A stretch of 64,000 nt of DNA from Plantactinospora endophytica (GCF_016862915.1 NZ_BONW01000041.1:248001-312000); one strand, 5' to 3'; shown: positions 53,590 through 63,103, counted from the first letter of the stretch. Notes: a model not told the origin generated them from the letters alone. Numbers and translations are program-made.

Positions 53590-54507
53590 ATGACCGCTCC
53601 TGCCGTTCCCGTCGGAACACCGGGATCCGCGACCGCACCGGGATCCGCGACCGCACCGGGCTCCGGCCCGACGCCGGGGCGCGGCGCGGACCATCCGCTG
53701 CGCCGCGACCTGCGGGCGATCCGGATCGTGCTGCACCGCGAGCTGATCCGGTTCGTCAACGACCGGACCAGGATGATCGCCTCGCTCTTCCAGCCGCTGC
53801 TGTTCCTGTTCGTGCTCGGCACCGGACTCTCCGGGCTGGTCGCCGACAGCGGTGGCATGGACATGCGTACCTACATGTTCGCCGGGGTCATCGCGCTGTC
53901 GTCGCTGTTCACCGCGCTCTTCTCGGCGGTCACCATCGTCTGGGACCGGGAGTTCGGCTTCCTCCGCGAGATGCTGGTCGCGCCGGTCCGGCGGGCCGCC
54001 ATCGTGATCGGCAAATGCCTCGGCGGTACGGTGGTGGCCACCTTCCAGGGTCTGGTGATCCTGGCGATGGCCGGGCTGGCCGGCGTGCCGTACGTGCCGG
54101 AGCTGATCCTGGTGCTGCTCGGCGAGACCCTGCTGCTCTCCTTCGCGCTGACCGCGTTCGGCATGGTCGCGGCGGTACGGATGAAGGCGACCCAGTCGTT
54201 CATGACGCTGGTGCAGATGTTCACGATGCCGATGTTCTTCCTCTCCGGCGCCGTCTTCCCGCTGGCCAACCTGCCCACCTGGCTGGACGTGCTGACCAAG
54301 GTCAATCCGCTGAGTTACGCGGTGGATCCGATGCGCCGGGCGGTCTTCGACCACCTGACCGTGCCGCCGGGCAGCGGGGCGACCTTCACCCAGGGGATCA
54401 CCTGGGGCGGCTGGCAGGTGCCGGTCTGGCTGGAGCTGTCCATCGTCGCGGTCACCGGGATCGGCCTGCTCGGCCTGGCCATCGGCCAACTCCGCCGCAG
54501 CGACTGA
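53590..54507 (+). CDS. ABC-2 type permease, DrrB-like
   Basis: 305 residues. Six membrane segments are visible, including FQPLLFLFVLGTGLSGLVAD, MFAGVIALSSLFTALFSAV, LGGTVVATFQGLVILAMAGL and MFFLSGAVFPLANLPTWLDV. ABC-2 markers RELIRFVNDRTRMI and PLSYAVDPMRRAVFDH are clear. The N-terminal 40 residues are disordered (PGSATAPGSATAPGSGPTPG). The ATG is behind GGGAGG, 6 bases after the ATPase stop. Confidence 0.93.
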   Translation: MTAPAVPVGTPGSATAPGSATAPGSGPTPGRGADHPLRRDLRAIRIVLHRELIRFVNDRTRMIASLFQPLLFLFVLGTGLSGLVADSGGMDMRTYMFAGVIALSSLFTALFSAVTIVWDREFGFLREMLVAPVRRAAIVIGKCLGGTVVATFQGLVILAMAGLAGVPYVPELILVLLGETLLLSFALTAFGMVAAVRMKATQSFMTLVQMFTMPMFFLSGAVFPLANLPTWLDVLTKVNPLSYAVDPMRRAVFDHLTVPPGSGATFTQGITWGGWQVPVWLELSIVAVTGIGLLGLAIGQLRRSD

Positions 54508-54591
54508 CCGGCCGCGCCACCGTGCCGGCTGCGCCGCCCTGCCGGCCGCGCCACCCTGCCGGCTGCGCCACCCTGCCGGCTGCGCCGCCCT
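54507..54591. repeat. 17-bp tandem repeat, five copies, starting at the permease stop
   Basis: Five consecutive 17-base units with the pattern GCCGGCTGCGCCACCCT or a close variant begin at 54507, 54524, 54541, 54558 and 54575. The array begins at the last base of the permease stop codon and continues into the 235-bp gap before the MMPL gene. Palindromic character is limited; a terminator function is possible but unproven. Confidence 0.85.
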
Positions 54592-54742
54592 GCCGAACGC
54601 GCTCGGTGGGCGGCGGCGAGTACCCGGGGTCGGGGCGTACTCCCGGAGGAGTACGCGCAGGTGTCAGCCCCGCGCCGACGCGCCGGGCAGGGCCGGTGGG
54701 TGACCGTAGGACGACAGTGCCGAGACGAGCGGGAGGCTCAGG

Positions 54743-57070
54743 ATGACTGGCAACGACCACACCACGGGGGACCGGCCGGCGGGCCGGCGGGGCGGTCGAT
54801 TCGTGCCCTGGGCGGTGATCGGCCTCTGGGTGGCGGCACTCGTGGCGATGATGCCGTTCGCGATGGAGCTGGAGTCGGTGCAGAGCGACCGGCCGGTCGA
54901 CTACCTGCCGGCGAGCGCCGGCTCCACCCGGGTCGCGGAGCTGGAGGACCGGCTTCCGGGCGGCGACAACGACGACTACATCGTCGTCTACCACCGGCCG
55001 GGCGGGTTGACCGAGGCGGACCGGGCGGCGGTGGAGCGGCAGCGGAGCACGCTGGTGCAGCGCTTCGGCGACCCGGCGTCGGTGCCCGGCCAGGACGGGC
55101 CGGACGAGGAGGGCGACGAGGGGACGACCGCCTCCCGGGACGGTACCGCCCTGATGTTCCTGCTGCCGGTCAGCACCGACCGTGGCGAGCCGGAGGACCT
55201 GGTCGTCGAGATCCGCGCCGTGGTGGCCGACCGGCCGGCGGGGCTGGACGCCAAGGTCACCGGGCCGCCGGCCGTCGACGCCGACCTGGACGAGGTCTTC
55301 GACGGCATCGACGCCACCCTGCTGATCGCCACCATCGCGGTGGTCACCATCCTGCTGGTCCTCACCTACCGCAGCCCGGTGCTCTGGCTGGTACCGCTCG
55401 CCGCGGTCGGCTGTGCCGCGATCCTGTCGATGGCCGCCGTCTACCTGCTGGTCAAGGCGTTCGGCATCACGGTGAGTACGCAGAGCGCCTCGATCCTCAC
55501 CGTGCTGGTCTTCGGTGCCGGCACCGACTACGCCCTGCTGCTGGTGGCCCGCTACCGCGAGGAGCTTCGACACGTCGACGACGTACGCCTCGCCATGCGG
55601 AACGCGTTGCGCGGCGTCGGGCCGGCGGTCGTCGCCTCGGCCGCCACGGTGATGGCCGGGCTGCTCTGCCTGCTCGCCGCCGACCTGAACAGCACCCGGG
55701 GGCTCGGCCCGGTCGGCGCCGCCGGAATCGCCTGCGCACTGCTCGCCATGCTGACCCTCTTCCCGGCCCTGCTGGTGGTCCTCGGCCGGCGGGTCTTCTG
55801 GCCGGCGGTGCCCCGGACCGGGACGGCGGACTCCGGCCGGCCCGGCCTCTGGGCCCGGCTCGGCGGGTTCATCGCCCGTCGCCGTACCTGGTCGATGCTC
55901 GGTTCGCTCGCGGTGCTCGGTGTGCTGGCGCTCGGGCTGACCGGGCCGACCAACTCGCTCCGCGAACAGGACCAGTTCGTCAACACACCCGAGTCGGTCG
56001 CCGGGTTCGCCGTGCTGGCCACGCACTACCCGGAACTCGGCGGGCAGCCGATCACCGTACTCAGCCGACCGGCACAGCGGGACCAGGTGCTCGCCGTGGT
56101 GGCCGGTACCCGGGGCATCACCCAGGCGGTGCCGGGCCGGGCCGGCGCGGACTGGGCGGAGATCACCGCCTTCCCGGCGGACGCCCCGGACACCCCGGCG
56201 GAGAGCGCCACGATCGAGCGGCTGCGCACCGCCGTTGGCCAGGTTGCCGGCGCGGAGGCGCTGGTGGGCGGGCCCAGCGCGGAGAACCTGGACCAGGCGG
56301 CCACCTCCGAGCGGGACCGGGCGGTGGTGATCCCACTGGTCCTGGCGGTCGTGCTGGTCATCCTCGGGATCCTGCTCCGGGCGATCGTGGCACCGGTCAT
56401 CCTGGTCGGCACGGTGGTGTTGTCGTTCGCCGCCGCGCTCGGCGCGAGTGTCTTCGTCTTCGACCGGATCTTCGGGTTCGAGGGGATCGACCACTCGGTA
56501 CCGTTGCTCGGCTTCCTGTTCCTGATAGCGCTCGGCGTCGACTACAACATCTTCCTGATGAACCGGGCCCGGGAGGAGACGGCGGCGCACGGCACCCGGG
56601 CGGGCACGCTGCGGGCGTTGACCACCACCGGCGGGGTGATCACGTCGGCCGGGCTGGTCCTCGCGGCCACCTTCGCGGTACTCGCGACGCTGCCCCTGGT
56701 GCTGATGATCGAACTCGGCTTCCTGGTCGCGCTCGGCGTGCTGCTGGACACCTTCCTGGTCCGGTCGGTGCTGGTGCCGGCGGTCGCCCTGGTGACCGGT
56801 CGGCGGATCTGGTGGCCGGGCGGGCTGTGGCGCCGCCCCGACGAACCGTCCGGCCCGTCCGGCCCGTCGGGCCCGGCGGGCCTGGCCAGCGCCGAGCCGG
56901 CCAGCGCCGAGCCCGCCACTGCTGAGTCCGGCACCGCAGATTCCGCCACTGCTGAGCCCGGCACCGCAGAAGGGTCCACAGCCGAACCGGCCGGGGCGCA
57001 ACCGGCCGGGCAGGCGGGCGGCGGAACCGGGACCGGCGCCGAGGAGGAGGCGGAGTCGCTCCGACACTGA
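54743..57070 (+). CDS. MMPL/RND family transporter
   Basis: 775 residues, twelve membrane segments in two halves. MMPL signatures are GAGTDYALLLVARYREEL in the first half and ALGVDYNIFLMNRAREET in the second (Asp-Tyr pairs for proton coupling). Two periplasmic loops are present. The C-terminal 70 residues are repeat-derived Ala/Glu/Pro/Gly (SAEPASAEPATAESGTADSA). Proton-driven export of the product or lipid conjugates is likely. ATG 54743 is behind GGGAGG-like sequence. Confidence 0.93.
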   Translation: MTGNDHTTGDRPAGRRGGRFVPWAVIGLWVAALVAMMPFAMELESVQSDRPVDYLPASAGSTRVAELEDRLPGGDNDDYIVVYHRPGGLTEADRAAVERQRSTLVQRFGDPASVPGQDGPDEEGDEGTTASRDGTALMFLLPVSTDRGEPEDLVVEIRAVVADRPAGLDAKVTGPPAVDADLDEVFDGIDATLLIATIAVVTILLVLTYRSPVLWLVPLAAVGCAAILSMAAVYLLVKAFGITVSTQSASILTVLVFGAGTDYALLLVARYREELRHVDDVRLAMRNALRGVGPAVVASAATVMAGLLCLLAADLNSTRGLGPVGAAGIACALLAMLTLFPALLVVLGRRVFWPAVPRTGTADSGRPGLWARLGGFIARRRTWSMLGSLAVLGVLALGLTGPTNSLREQDQFVNTPESVAGFAVLATHYPELGGQPITVLSRPAQRDQVLAVVAGTRGITQAVPGRAGADWAEITAFPADAPDTPAESATIERLRTAVGQVAGAEALVGGPSAENLDQAATSERDRAVVIPLVLAVVLVILGILLRAIVAPVILVGTVVLSFAAALGASVFVFDRIFGFEGIDHSVPLLGFLFLIALGVDYNIFLMNRAREETAAHGTRAGTLRALTTTGGVITSAGLVLAATFAVLATLPLVLMIELGFLVALGVLLDTFLVRSVLVPAVALVTGRRIWWPGGLWRRPDEPSGPSGPSGPAGLASAEPASAEPATAESGTADSATAEPGTAEGSTAEPAGAQPAGQAGGGTGTGAEEEAESLRH

Positions 57071-57156
57071 CCACGCGTCGGCTCCGGGACCGGGAGATTC
57101 CTCCGGTACGGCCGCCAGCGGCGTCCGGCGAACGATAATCGGACGGGGAGGTACGC

Positions 57157-58383
57157 ATGGTCGCCGGTCGTCGCGTCTGGACGGAGATCGTCCGGTGGCG
57201 GGATCCGCTGCTCGCCGCCGGCCTGTTCGGGATCGCCCTCGCCGCGCTGACGGCCATCCCAGCCGACGACGAGGCGCACCGGGCCCCGGACCTGCTCGCC
57301 GTGGCCCTGCTGCTGGCGATGACCGGGGTACTGGTGGTCCGGCGGCGCTGGCCGGTGGGCGTACTGGCGGTCAACTTCGCGGCGGTCGTCGGCTACCAAC
57401 TGCTCGACTATCCCGCCGAGCCGACCCTGCCGGCCGTGCTGTTCGCGCTCTACACCGTCGCCTCCACCGGGGAGCGTCGCCGGTCGCTGGTGGTGGGCGC
57501 GCTGACCTGCGTACTTGTCGTGGTGACTCTGGCGATAGCCGAGCCGGGGTCGTACCGCCCGGAGCTGGTCGGCGCGCTCGGCTGGGTGATCGTGGCGCTG
57601 GCCCTCGGTGAGGCGGTGCGCTACCACCGGGCGTACACGGCGGAGGTGGAGGACCGGCTGGCCCGGGCGGAGTCGACCCGGGAGGCGGAGGCTCGGCAGC
57701 GGGTGGCCGACGAGCGGATGCGGATCGCCCGCGACGTGCACGACGTACTCGCGCACAGCATCGCGGCGATCAACGTGCAGGCCGGGGTGGCCGCGCACCT
57801 GATCGAGGAGACGCCCCGGCCGGACGAGGCGACGCTGGCGGCGATCGGCGAGATCCTGCGCGGCATCGCCGAGACCAGCCGGGGCGGGGTGGCCGACCTG
57901 CGGGCGACGCTGGACTGGCTGCGCGACGACGACGTACCGGTCAGCGACCCCGTGCCCGGCTTGCACGGGCTGCCCGAGCTGGCCGGTGCGCTGCGGGCCG
58001 GTGGCACCGAACTGACCGTCGAGGTCTCCGGCGACCGCCGCCCGTTGCCGCCCGGCCACGACGTCGCGGCCTTCCGGATCATCCAGGAGGCGGTCACCAA
58101 CGCGGTGAAGCACGGCAGGTCGCACCGGATCGACGTCCGGGTGGTCTACGATCTGGCCGCGTTACGGATAGTGGTCACCGACGACGGTCCGGGGCGCTCG
58201 ACCGACGGCTCGGCCACGGCCCGGCGCGGCGGGTACGGGATCCTCGGCATGACGGAACGGGCGCATTCGGTGGGTGGACGGTTGACCGCGGCCCCTCGTA
58301 CCGGTCGCGGGTTCGAGGTGCAGGCGGTGCTGCCGCTGCCGCTGGCCGCCCCCGTACCGGCGCCGGCCCGGGAGCCGCGATGA
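57157..58383 (+). CDS. NarL-type sensor histidine kinase (HisKA_3) 2
   Basis: 408 residues. Five or six N-terminal membrane helices, then HisKA_3 with His in IARDVHDVLAHSIAAINVQA, and a HATPase domain with FRIIQEAVTNAVKHG, VTDDGPG and GYGILGMTERA. It is the DesK type typical for actinomycete regulation. ATG 57157 has GGGGAGG upstream. The stop lies in a 20-bp tandem duplication leading to the response regulator. Confidence 0.92.
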   Translation: MVAGRRVWTEIVRWRDPLLAAGLFGIALAALTAIPADDEAHRAPDLLAVALLLAMTGVLVVRRRWPVGVLAVNFAAVVGYQLLDYPAEPTLPAVLFALYTVASTGERRRSLVVGALTCVLVVVTLAIAEPGSYRPELVGALGWVIVALALGEAVRYHRAYTAEVEDRLARAESTREAEARQRVADERMRIARDVHDVLAHSIAAINVQAGVAAHLIEETPRPDEATLAAIGEILRGIAETSRGGVADLRATLDWLRDDDVPVSDPVPGLHGLPELAGALRAGGTELTVEVSGDRRPLPPGHDVAAFRIIQEAVTNAVKHGRSHRIDVRVVYDLAALRIVVTDDGPGRSTDGSATARRGGYGILGMTERAHSVGGRLTAAPRTGRGFEVQAVLPLPLAAPVPAPAREPR

Positions 58384-58410
58384 CGATCCGGGAGCCGCGA
58401 TGACGATCCG
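58371..58410. repeat. Perfect 20-bp tandem duplication of the kinase/regulator stop-start junction
   Basis: GGAGCCGCGATGACGATCCG is present twice without a gap (58371-58390 and 58391-58410). The first copy contains the kinase stop (TGA 58381) and an ATG with a 7-codon ORF; the second contains the true start of the response regulator (ATG 58400). The original junction was an ATGA overlap. Confidence 0.95.
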
Positions 58411-59113
58411 GGTGTTGCTCGCCGACGACCAGGCCCTGGTGCGGGGGGCCTTCGCCCTGCTGGTCAACTCCGCTCCCGACATGCTGGTGGTGGGCGAGGC
58501 GGAGAGCGGCCGGGAGGCGGTCCGGCTGGCCGGGGCGGAACGGCCGGACGTGGTGGTGATGGACATCCGGATGCCCGAACTGGACGGCATCGACGCGACC
58601 CGGCAGATCGTCGCGGACGAGGACCTGACCGGCGTACGCGTACTCGTTCTGACCACCTTCGAGAACAGCGAGAACGTGGTCGCCGCGCTGCGGGCCGGTG
58701 CGAGCGGTTTCCTGGCCAAGGACACCCGCCCGGCCGACCTGCTCGACGGGATCCGCACCGTCGCGCACGGCGAGTCGCTGCTCTCGCCGGCCGCCACGAC
58801 GATGTTGATCAGCCGGTTCCTCAGCCGGCCCGAGGCGTCCGTCCGCCCCGCCACGCTCGGCGAACTCACCGACCGGGAGCGGGAGGTGCTCGCCCTGATC
58901 GGGACCGGGCTGACCAACCAGGAGATCGCCGAGCACCTGACGGTCAGCCCGCTCACCGCGAAGACCCACGTCAGCCGGATCCTGACCAAGCTCGGCGCCC
59001 GGGACCGGGCGCAACTGGTGATCCACGCGTACGAGACGGGGCTGGTCCGGCCGAGCCATCCGCCGGCCCAGCCGGGAGGCGGCACCGGCCGGCCGGCGGT
59101 CGAACGGTCCTGA
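58400..59113 (+). CDS. NarL/FixJ-type response regulator 2
   Basis: 237 residues. The receiver has IRVLLADDQALVRGAFALLV, Asp in VVVMDIRMPELDG and Lys in GFLAKDTRP; the LuxR HTH is LTDREREVLALIGTGLTNQE and SPLTAKTHVSRILTKLGA. It forms a two-component pair with the kinase before it. The position after the exporters suggests control of export or of the cluster. Confidence 0.93.
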   Translation: MTIRVLLADDQALVRGAFALLVNSAPDMLVVGEAESGREAVRLAGAERPDVVVMDIRMPELDGIDATRQIVADEDLTGVRVLVLTTFENSENVVAALRAGASGFLAKDTRPADLLDGIRTVAHGESLLSPAATTMLISRFLSRPEASVRPATLGELTDREREVLALIGTGLTNQEIAEHLTVSPLTAKTHVSRILTKLGARDRAQLVIHAYETGLVRPSHPPAQPGGGTGRPAVERS

Positions 59114-59176
59114 CGCCGCCCCGCCGCTTCGCCGACGAACCGCCCCGCCCCGGGACTACCCGGCCGCCGCACCCGC

Positions 59177-59276
59177 GTGCCGGACCGCCGCACCTGCCTG
59201 CCGGACCGCCGTGGCTGTCTGCCGGACCGCCGCACCTGCCTGCCGGACCGCCGTGGCTGTCTGCCGGACCGCCGTC
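59177..59276. repeat. 21-bp tandem repeat, nearly five copies
   Basis: Units of 21 bases start at 59177, 59198, 59219, 59240 and 59261. They share CTGCCGGACCGCCG, and the rest alternates between CACCTGC and TGGCTGT, so the higher-order period is 42. The array fills the space between the response regulator and the convergent GNAT gene. Confidence 0.9.
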
Positions 59277-59279
59277 CGG

Positions 59280-59843
59280 TTATCGCTGCCGCGACAGCAG
59301 GTCGCGGACGTCCGGCCAGACGCAGCGCAGCTTGGCCGGACGCCCGTTCAGCCGGCCCGGCGCGTCGCCCGGCGGTTCCACGTACGACCGCTCGGCGATC
59401 CGGCCGCCGACCGCCGTGTAGAACGACTGGGCGGCGGTGTTCTGCTCCAGCACCCACAGGTACATCGCGTCGGTCGCGCCACGGTCGAGCACCGTACCCG
59501 CCGCCCGGTGCATCAGACCGGCGCCGATGCCGTGCCGGTGGTGGGCCGGGTACACGTGCAGGTTGTCCACAAGGGAGCCCCATCGGGCGTCCTGGTCGAG
59601 CACGACGTGCACGAAACCGGCGAGCTCGGAGTCGATCTCGGCAACCAGGGTGACCCCGTCCGGCGCGGGCTCGGTCAGCCGGGCCGACCAGACCGCCCGG
59701 CGGTCGGCCAACACGTCACCGTCCAAAAAGGAGTCCGCGTACGCGCCCCGGTAGTGCCGGCGCCAGCTCTCCGCGTGCAGCGCCGCGACATCCTCGGCAT
59801 CCTCGCCGGTCGCCGCCCGGAACGACACCACTGATCCGTCCAC
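59280..59843 (-). CDS. GNAT family N-acetyltransferase
   Basis: 187 residues. The acetyl-CoA motif A is NLHVYPAHHRHGIGAGLMHR (R/Q-x2-G-x-G/A), followed by MYLWVLEQNTAAQSFYTAVG. The N-terminal FRAATGEDAEDVAALHAESW is typical for GNATs acting on small molecules or protein N termini. GTG 59843 is chosen for homology; its ribosome site is weak. The substrate is unknown. It converges with the cluster's response regulator. Confidence 0.88.
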   Translation of the reverse strand: MDGSVVSFRAATGEDAEDVAALHAESWRRHYRGAYADSFLDGDVLADRRAVWSARLTEPAPDGVTLVAEIDSELAGFVHVVLDQDARWGSLVDNLHVYPAHHRHGIGAGLMHRAAGTVLDRGATDAMYLWVLEQNTAAQSFYTAVGGRIAERSYVEPPGDAPGRLNGRPAKLRCVWPDVRDLLSRQR

Positions 59844-60130
59844 CCGCCACCCCGCTGTCGTACCGGCCGCCCCGACGTCCGGCCACCCACGTCGACGGCG
59901 GACGCTACCAGCCGCCGACGCCGGCCTCCGCCCAATATTCCCGGCCGACATCTCCGGCCCGCCAGCGCGCCGCGACACGCTCCGGCCCGGCCGGAGTCCC
60001 GGCGGCTGATCTCCGGCTCGTTCCGGACCGGGGGTGGTCGGTCGGGCCGCGCGGCGGGCTCCGGCCGGCCCCGGGGGTGGCGGCGCGGACCAGCCTAAAC
60101 TTGGTCGCGCATCGCAGAAGGAGAGTCGTC

Positions 60131-61312
60131 GTGTCCCTGACCCAGGACGCCCGTCCGGCATTGGCCGGCGAGGTCCGGCCCGCCGAGGGCCAGCCCGAGA
60201 CGCCGTTCCTGCTGGTCGACCCGGAGCGGGTGGCCCGGAACGTCGCCCGGCTCCGGTCCCGGCTGGCCGGGTTGGGCACCCCGCTGCGCCCGCACGTGAA
60301 GACGGCGAAGTCGCTGGCCGTCGCCCGGCTGCTCTTCGACGGCGAGCCGGGGCCGATCACCGTGTCGACACTGCGCGAGGCGGAGGTCTTCGCCGCGCAC
60401 GGCTATTCGGACATCCTCTACGCGGTCGGTCTCGCCCCGCACAAACTGGACCGGGTCGTCGCGCTGCACCGCGCCGGGGTGGACCTCCAGGTGCTGATCG
60501 ACAGTGTCGCCCAGGCCGAGGCGGTGGCCGCCGTCTCGACCCGGACCGGGGTACGGGTGCCGGCACTGATCGAGGTCGACTGCGACGGGCACCGGAGCGG
60601 CGTACGCCCCGACGACCCGGTGGCGGTGCGGATCGCCGAGACGTTGGAACGGGGCGGTGCCGAGGCCCGGGGTGTGCTGCTGCACGCCGGTGGGTCGTAC
60701 CACTGTCGGTCCCGGGCGGAGTTGGTCGCGGCGGCGGAGCACGAGCGGGCCACCGGCGTACGCGTCGCGGAGCGGCTCCGGGCGGCCGGGTTCGCCGCGC
60801 CGGTGGTGAGCGTCGGCTCGACCCCGACCGCGCACTTCGCAGCAGATCTGACCGGGGTCACCGAGGTCCGGGCCGGCAACTTCGTCTTCTTCGACCTGGT
60901 GATGGCCGGGATCGGCGTCTGCACCGTCGACGACCTGGCGATGTCCGTGGTGGTCACGGTCATCGGCCACCAGCCGGAGCGGGGCTGGATCGTCACCGAC
61001 GGCGGCTGGATGGCGACCTCGCGCGACCGGGGTACCGCCCAGCAGCCCGTCGACCAGGGGTACGGGCTGGTCGCCCGGCTCGACGGGCCGCTCTGTCCGG
61101 ACCTGTTGATGACCGACGCCAGCCAGGAGCACGGCATCCTGACCGTCCGGCCGGGCAGTTCGGCCGCGCTGCCCGAGCTGCCGGTCGGTACCCGGGTCCG
61201 GATCCTGCCGATCCACGCCTGCGCGACCGGCGCGCAGCACGACGAGTACCAGGTGCTCGACCCGGCCACGGGTGCCGTCGCGGAGGTCTGGCCCCGGCTG
61301 CGCGGCTGGTAG
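60131..61312 (+). CDS. D-threonine aldolase/D-serine dehydratase-like PLP enzyme
   Basis: 393 residues of the alanine-racemase-fold (fold III) family. The PLP lysine is Lys57 in RPHVKTAKS, and the C-terminal His-x-Cys metal site is PIHACATGAQHDEYQVL. It would cleave D-beta-hydroxy amino acids or dehydrate D-serine. GTG 60131 follows AAGGAG with spacing 7. It sits 71 bases before the kinase-like gene. It is soluble; the substrate choice is open. Confidence 0.85.
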   Translation: MSLTQDARPALAGEVRPAEGQPETPFLLVDPERVARNVARLRSRLAGLGTPLRPHVKTAKSLAVARLLFDGEPGPITVSTLREAEVFAAHGYSDILYAVGLAPHKLDRVVALHRAGVDLQVLIDSVAQAEAVAAVSTRTGVRVPALIEVDCDGHRSGVRPDDPVAVRIAETLERGGAEARGVLLHAGGSYHCRSRAELVAAAEHERATGVRVAERLRAAGFAAPVVSVGSTPTAHFAADLTGVTEVRAGNFVFFDLVMAGIGVCTVDDLAMSVVVTVIGHQPERGWIVTDGGWMATSRDRGTAQQPVDQGYGLVARLDGPLCPDLLMTDASQEHGILTVRPGSSAALPELPVGTRVRILPIHACATGAQHDEYQVLDPATGAVAEVWPRLRGW

Positions 61313-61383
61313 CCGGAGGGGGACGCAGGCTGGGCACCGGGCACCCGGGCGGTCCGGCCCGAGCCACGGAGGTGGAGGCGGCG

Positions 61384-62295
61384 ATGACGTCCGACGGCGT
61401 GACCGTCGCGCTAATGGGGATCGACGGCTGCGGCAAGACCACCCTGGCCGGGCAACTCCGGGCCACACTCGGCGCCGCCGGCCTGGAGGTGGTGGATCCG
61501 GGGCTGACCACCGCATTGTCCCGCACCGGCCTGCCGGCCGGCTATCCCCGGTCCAGTCTGGAACTGCTGGCGCTGGAGGCATGGCGGCTGTTCTACGCGG
61601 GCGGCACGGTCGACGGCCGGCCCGCCGAGGACGCGGTGTCGTCCGCCTTCGCCTCGTCGGGCCTCGCCGGGATGGGCGCCGACCTGCCCGCCGGCCCGGC
61701 CGGGGTCCGGCAGCCCGGCGTCGTCGTCTCCGCGCTCGTCGAGTTCGCCGGGCACTACCTGCTGCGGGCCGAGGTGATCCGGCCGGCCCTGCTCCGGGGC
61801 GCCGTCTGCGTGTCGGACAGCTTCCCGCTGAAGAACGTCGTCCGTACGCTGCGGCTCGCCCAGCGGATGCCCGACCCGGCCGTACCGTCCGGCGCGCTGG
61901 ACACCCTGGTCGACGCGGTGCGGGCGGCCTACTCGGACGCGTACCTGCAACCGGATGTCGGCATCCTGCTCGACGCCGATCCCGAACTGGCGTACCGGTG
62001 GCGGGTGTCGCAGACCGGGCGGGTCGAGCCCGGCGCCGACCTCGGGTTGACCGGCCAGACCGGACCAGAGTCGTACCTGCGGTTCCAGACGGTGATGGCG
62101 GACGAGTACCGGACGGCGGCGCGGGAGTGGGGCTGGCACGTGCTGCCGGTGGACGGCCGGCCGCAGCGGCGGACGCTGGACGCGGCCGTCGACATCGTGC
62201 TGAACCATCCACGACTACGCAGACGCGTCAGACCGGGCGGCGAAGCCGGAGCCGACGGTGGTCTCACCGCGACAGCGCCCGACCCCGACTCCTGA
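61384..62295 (+). CDS. Thymidylate-kinase-like P-loop protein
   Basis: 303 residues. Walker A is GIDGCGKTT (12-20), followed by TLAGQLRATLGAAGLEVVDP. SDSFPLKNVVRTLRLAQRMP and the LID-like GILLDADPELAYRWRVSQTG follow the thymidylate kinase layout. It is longer than TMK (about 210) and may phosphorylate another small molecule. ATG 61384 has GGAGG upstream. The C terminus (GGLTATAPDPDS) runs into repeats that contain the stop codon. Confidence 0.75.
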   Translation: MTSDGVTVALMGIDGCGKTTLAGQLRATLGAAGLEVVDPGLTTALSRTGLPAGYPRSSLELLALEAWRLFYAGGTVDGRPAEDAVSSAFASSGLAGMGADLPAGPAGVRQPGVVVSALVEFAGHYLLRAEVIRPALLRGAVCVSDSFPLKNVVRTLRLAQRMPDPAVPSGALDTLVDAVRAAYSDAYLQPDVGILLDADPELAYRWRVSQTGRVEPGADLGLTGQTGPESYLRFQTVMADEYRTAAREWGWHVLPVDGRPQRRTLDAAVDIVLNHPRLRRRVRPGGEAGADGGLTATAPDPDS

Positions 62296-62420
62296 CTCCT
62301 GACCCTGCCTCCTCGCGTCGACCTCCGAACCCGAACCCGACTCCTGACTCCGGACTCCTGAACCCGTCTCCTCGCGTCGACCCCCGGGCCTGACTTCTGG
62401 CTCCTGACTCCGGTCGTCGC
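62286..62420. repeat. Imperfect repeat with 59-bp spacing at the 3' end of the kinase-like gene
   Basis: CTCCTCGCGTCGACC recurs at 62309 and 62368, and the stop-containing CGACTCCTGACTCC motif recurs nearby (62286 region and 62338 region). The last codons and TGA of the kinase-like gene are part of the first unit. The array extends to the convergent membrane-protein gene. Confidence 0.7.
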
Positions 62421-62425
62421 GGCTG

Positions 62426-62998
62426 TCAGTCGAGGAAGGCGAGGACGACGGCGCCGATCCCCAGCGGTAGGTCCAGCAGCATGCAGAACTCGGCCAGCGA
62501 ACGGGGGACCACCCGGTCGCGCCGGTAGTGGACGAGATCCCAGACTCCGTGCACGGCCAGCACCAGCCCGGCGAGTACCAGGCCGGCGCGGGGCGCGACG
62601 GCGAGCGCGGCCACGGCCAGGCCGCCGTACCCGATCAGGGCCCAGACCTGTGCGGTGAACGCCGGCCGGGGTGCCCAATTGACCAGTCCGACGACGACCA
62701 GGGCGAGTGCGGCGATGCCGGTACCGGCCCACCAGGCCAGGCCAGTGATCTTGCTGACCGTCACCACCACGCTGGCGCCGGGGATCGCCGCCCAGGCGAC
62801 CCACGGCCGGTCGAACGCGGCGGCGCCGAGGTAGCACAGCGTGGCCACGCAGACCACGATGGCGACCGTCTCACGGTCCACGCCGAGCGCCAGTTGCGGT
62901 ACGGCCACCGCCAGTCCGAGCAGGCTCGGCCAGCGGTGCAGCACGGCGTGCCAGCGCGGGAACCCGGCCCGCACGACGCCGGCCGACGAGGCTTCCAT
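62426..62998 (-). CDS. Small integral membrane protein
   Basis: 190 residues with about six hydrophobic segments (SLLGLAVAVPQLALGV, VAIVVCVATLCYLGAAA, IPGASVVVTVSK, TGIAALALVVVGLVNW, AGLVLAGLVLAVHGVW, LLDLPLGIGAVVLAFLD). Similar proteins are common, unnamed DUF-type proteins. No charged functional motif. It converges with the kinase-like gene. Confidence 0.65.
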   Translation of the reverse strand: MEASSAGVVRAGFPRWHAVLHRWPSLLGLAVAVPQLALGVDRETVAIVVCVATLCYLGAAAFDRPWVAWAAIPGASVVVTVSKITGLAWWAGTGIAALALVVVGLVNWAPRPAFTAQVWALIGYGGLAVAALAVAPRAGLVLAGLVLAVHGVWDLVHYRRDRVVPRSLAEFCMLLDLPLGIGAVVLAFLD

Positions 62999-63103
62999 GT
63001 CGTCTCCTCCCGGTCAGCCGGTACTTGCTGCCACCGGTCCTCTGCCACCGAAACCAGGCGCGCGCTGCCCCGCCCGTCCGGCGCAGCGGTCCGAACCGTC
63101 GAC

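Noticed and set aside
54507-54742. A small gene between the permease and MMPL genes
   Set aside because: The stretch is mostly a 17-bp tandem array; frames in it are repeat-derived.
59177-59276. CRISPR array
   Set aside because: The 21-bp units are contiguous without spacers and no cas gene is nearby; they are ordinary tandem repeats.
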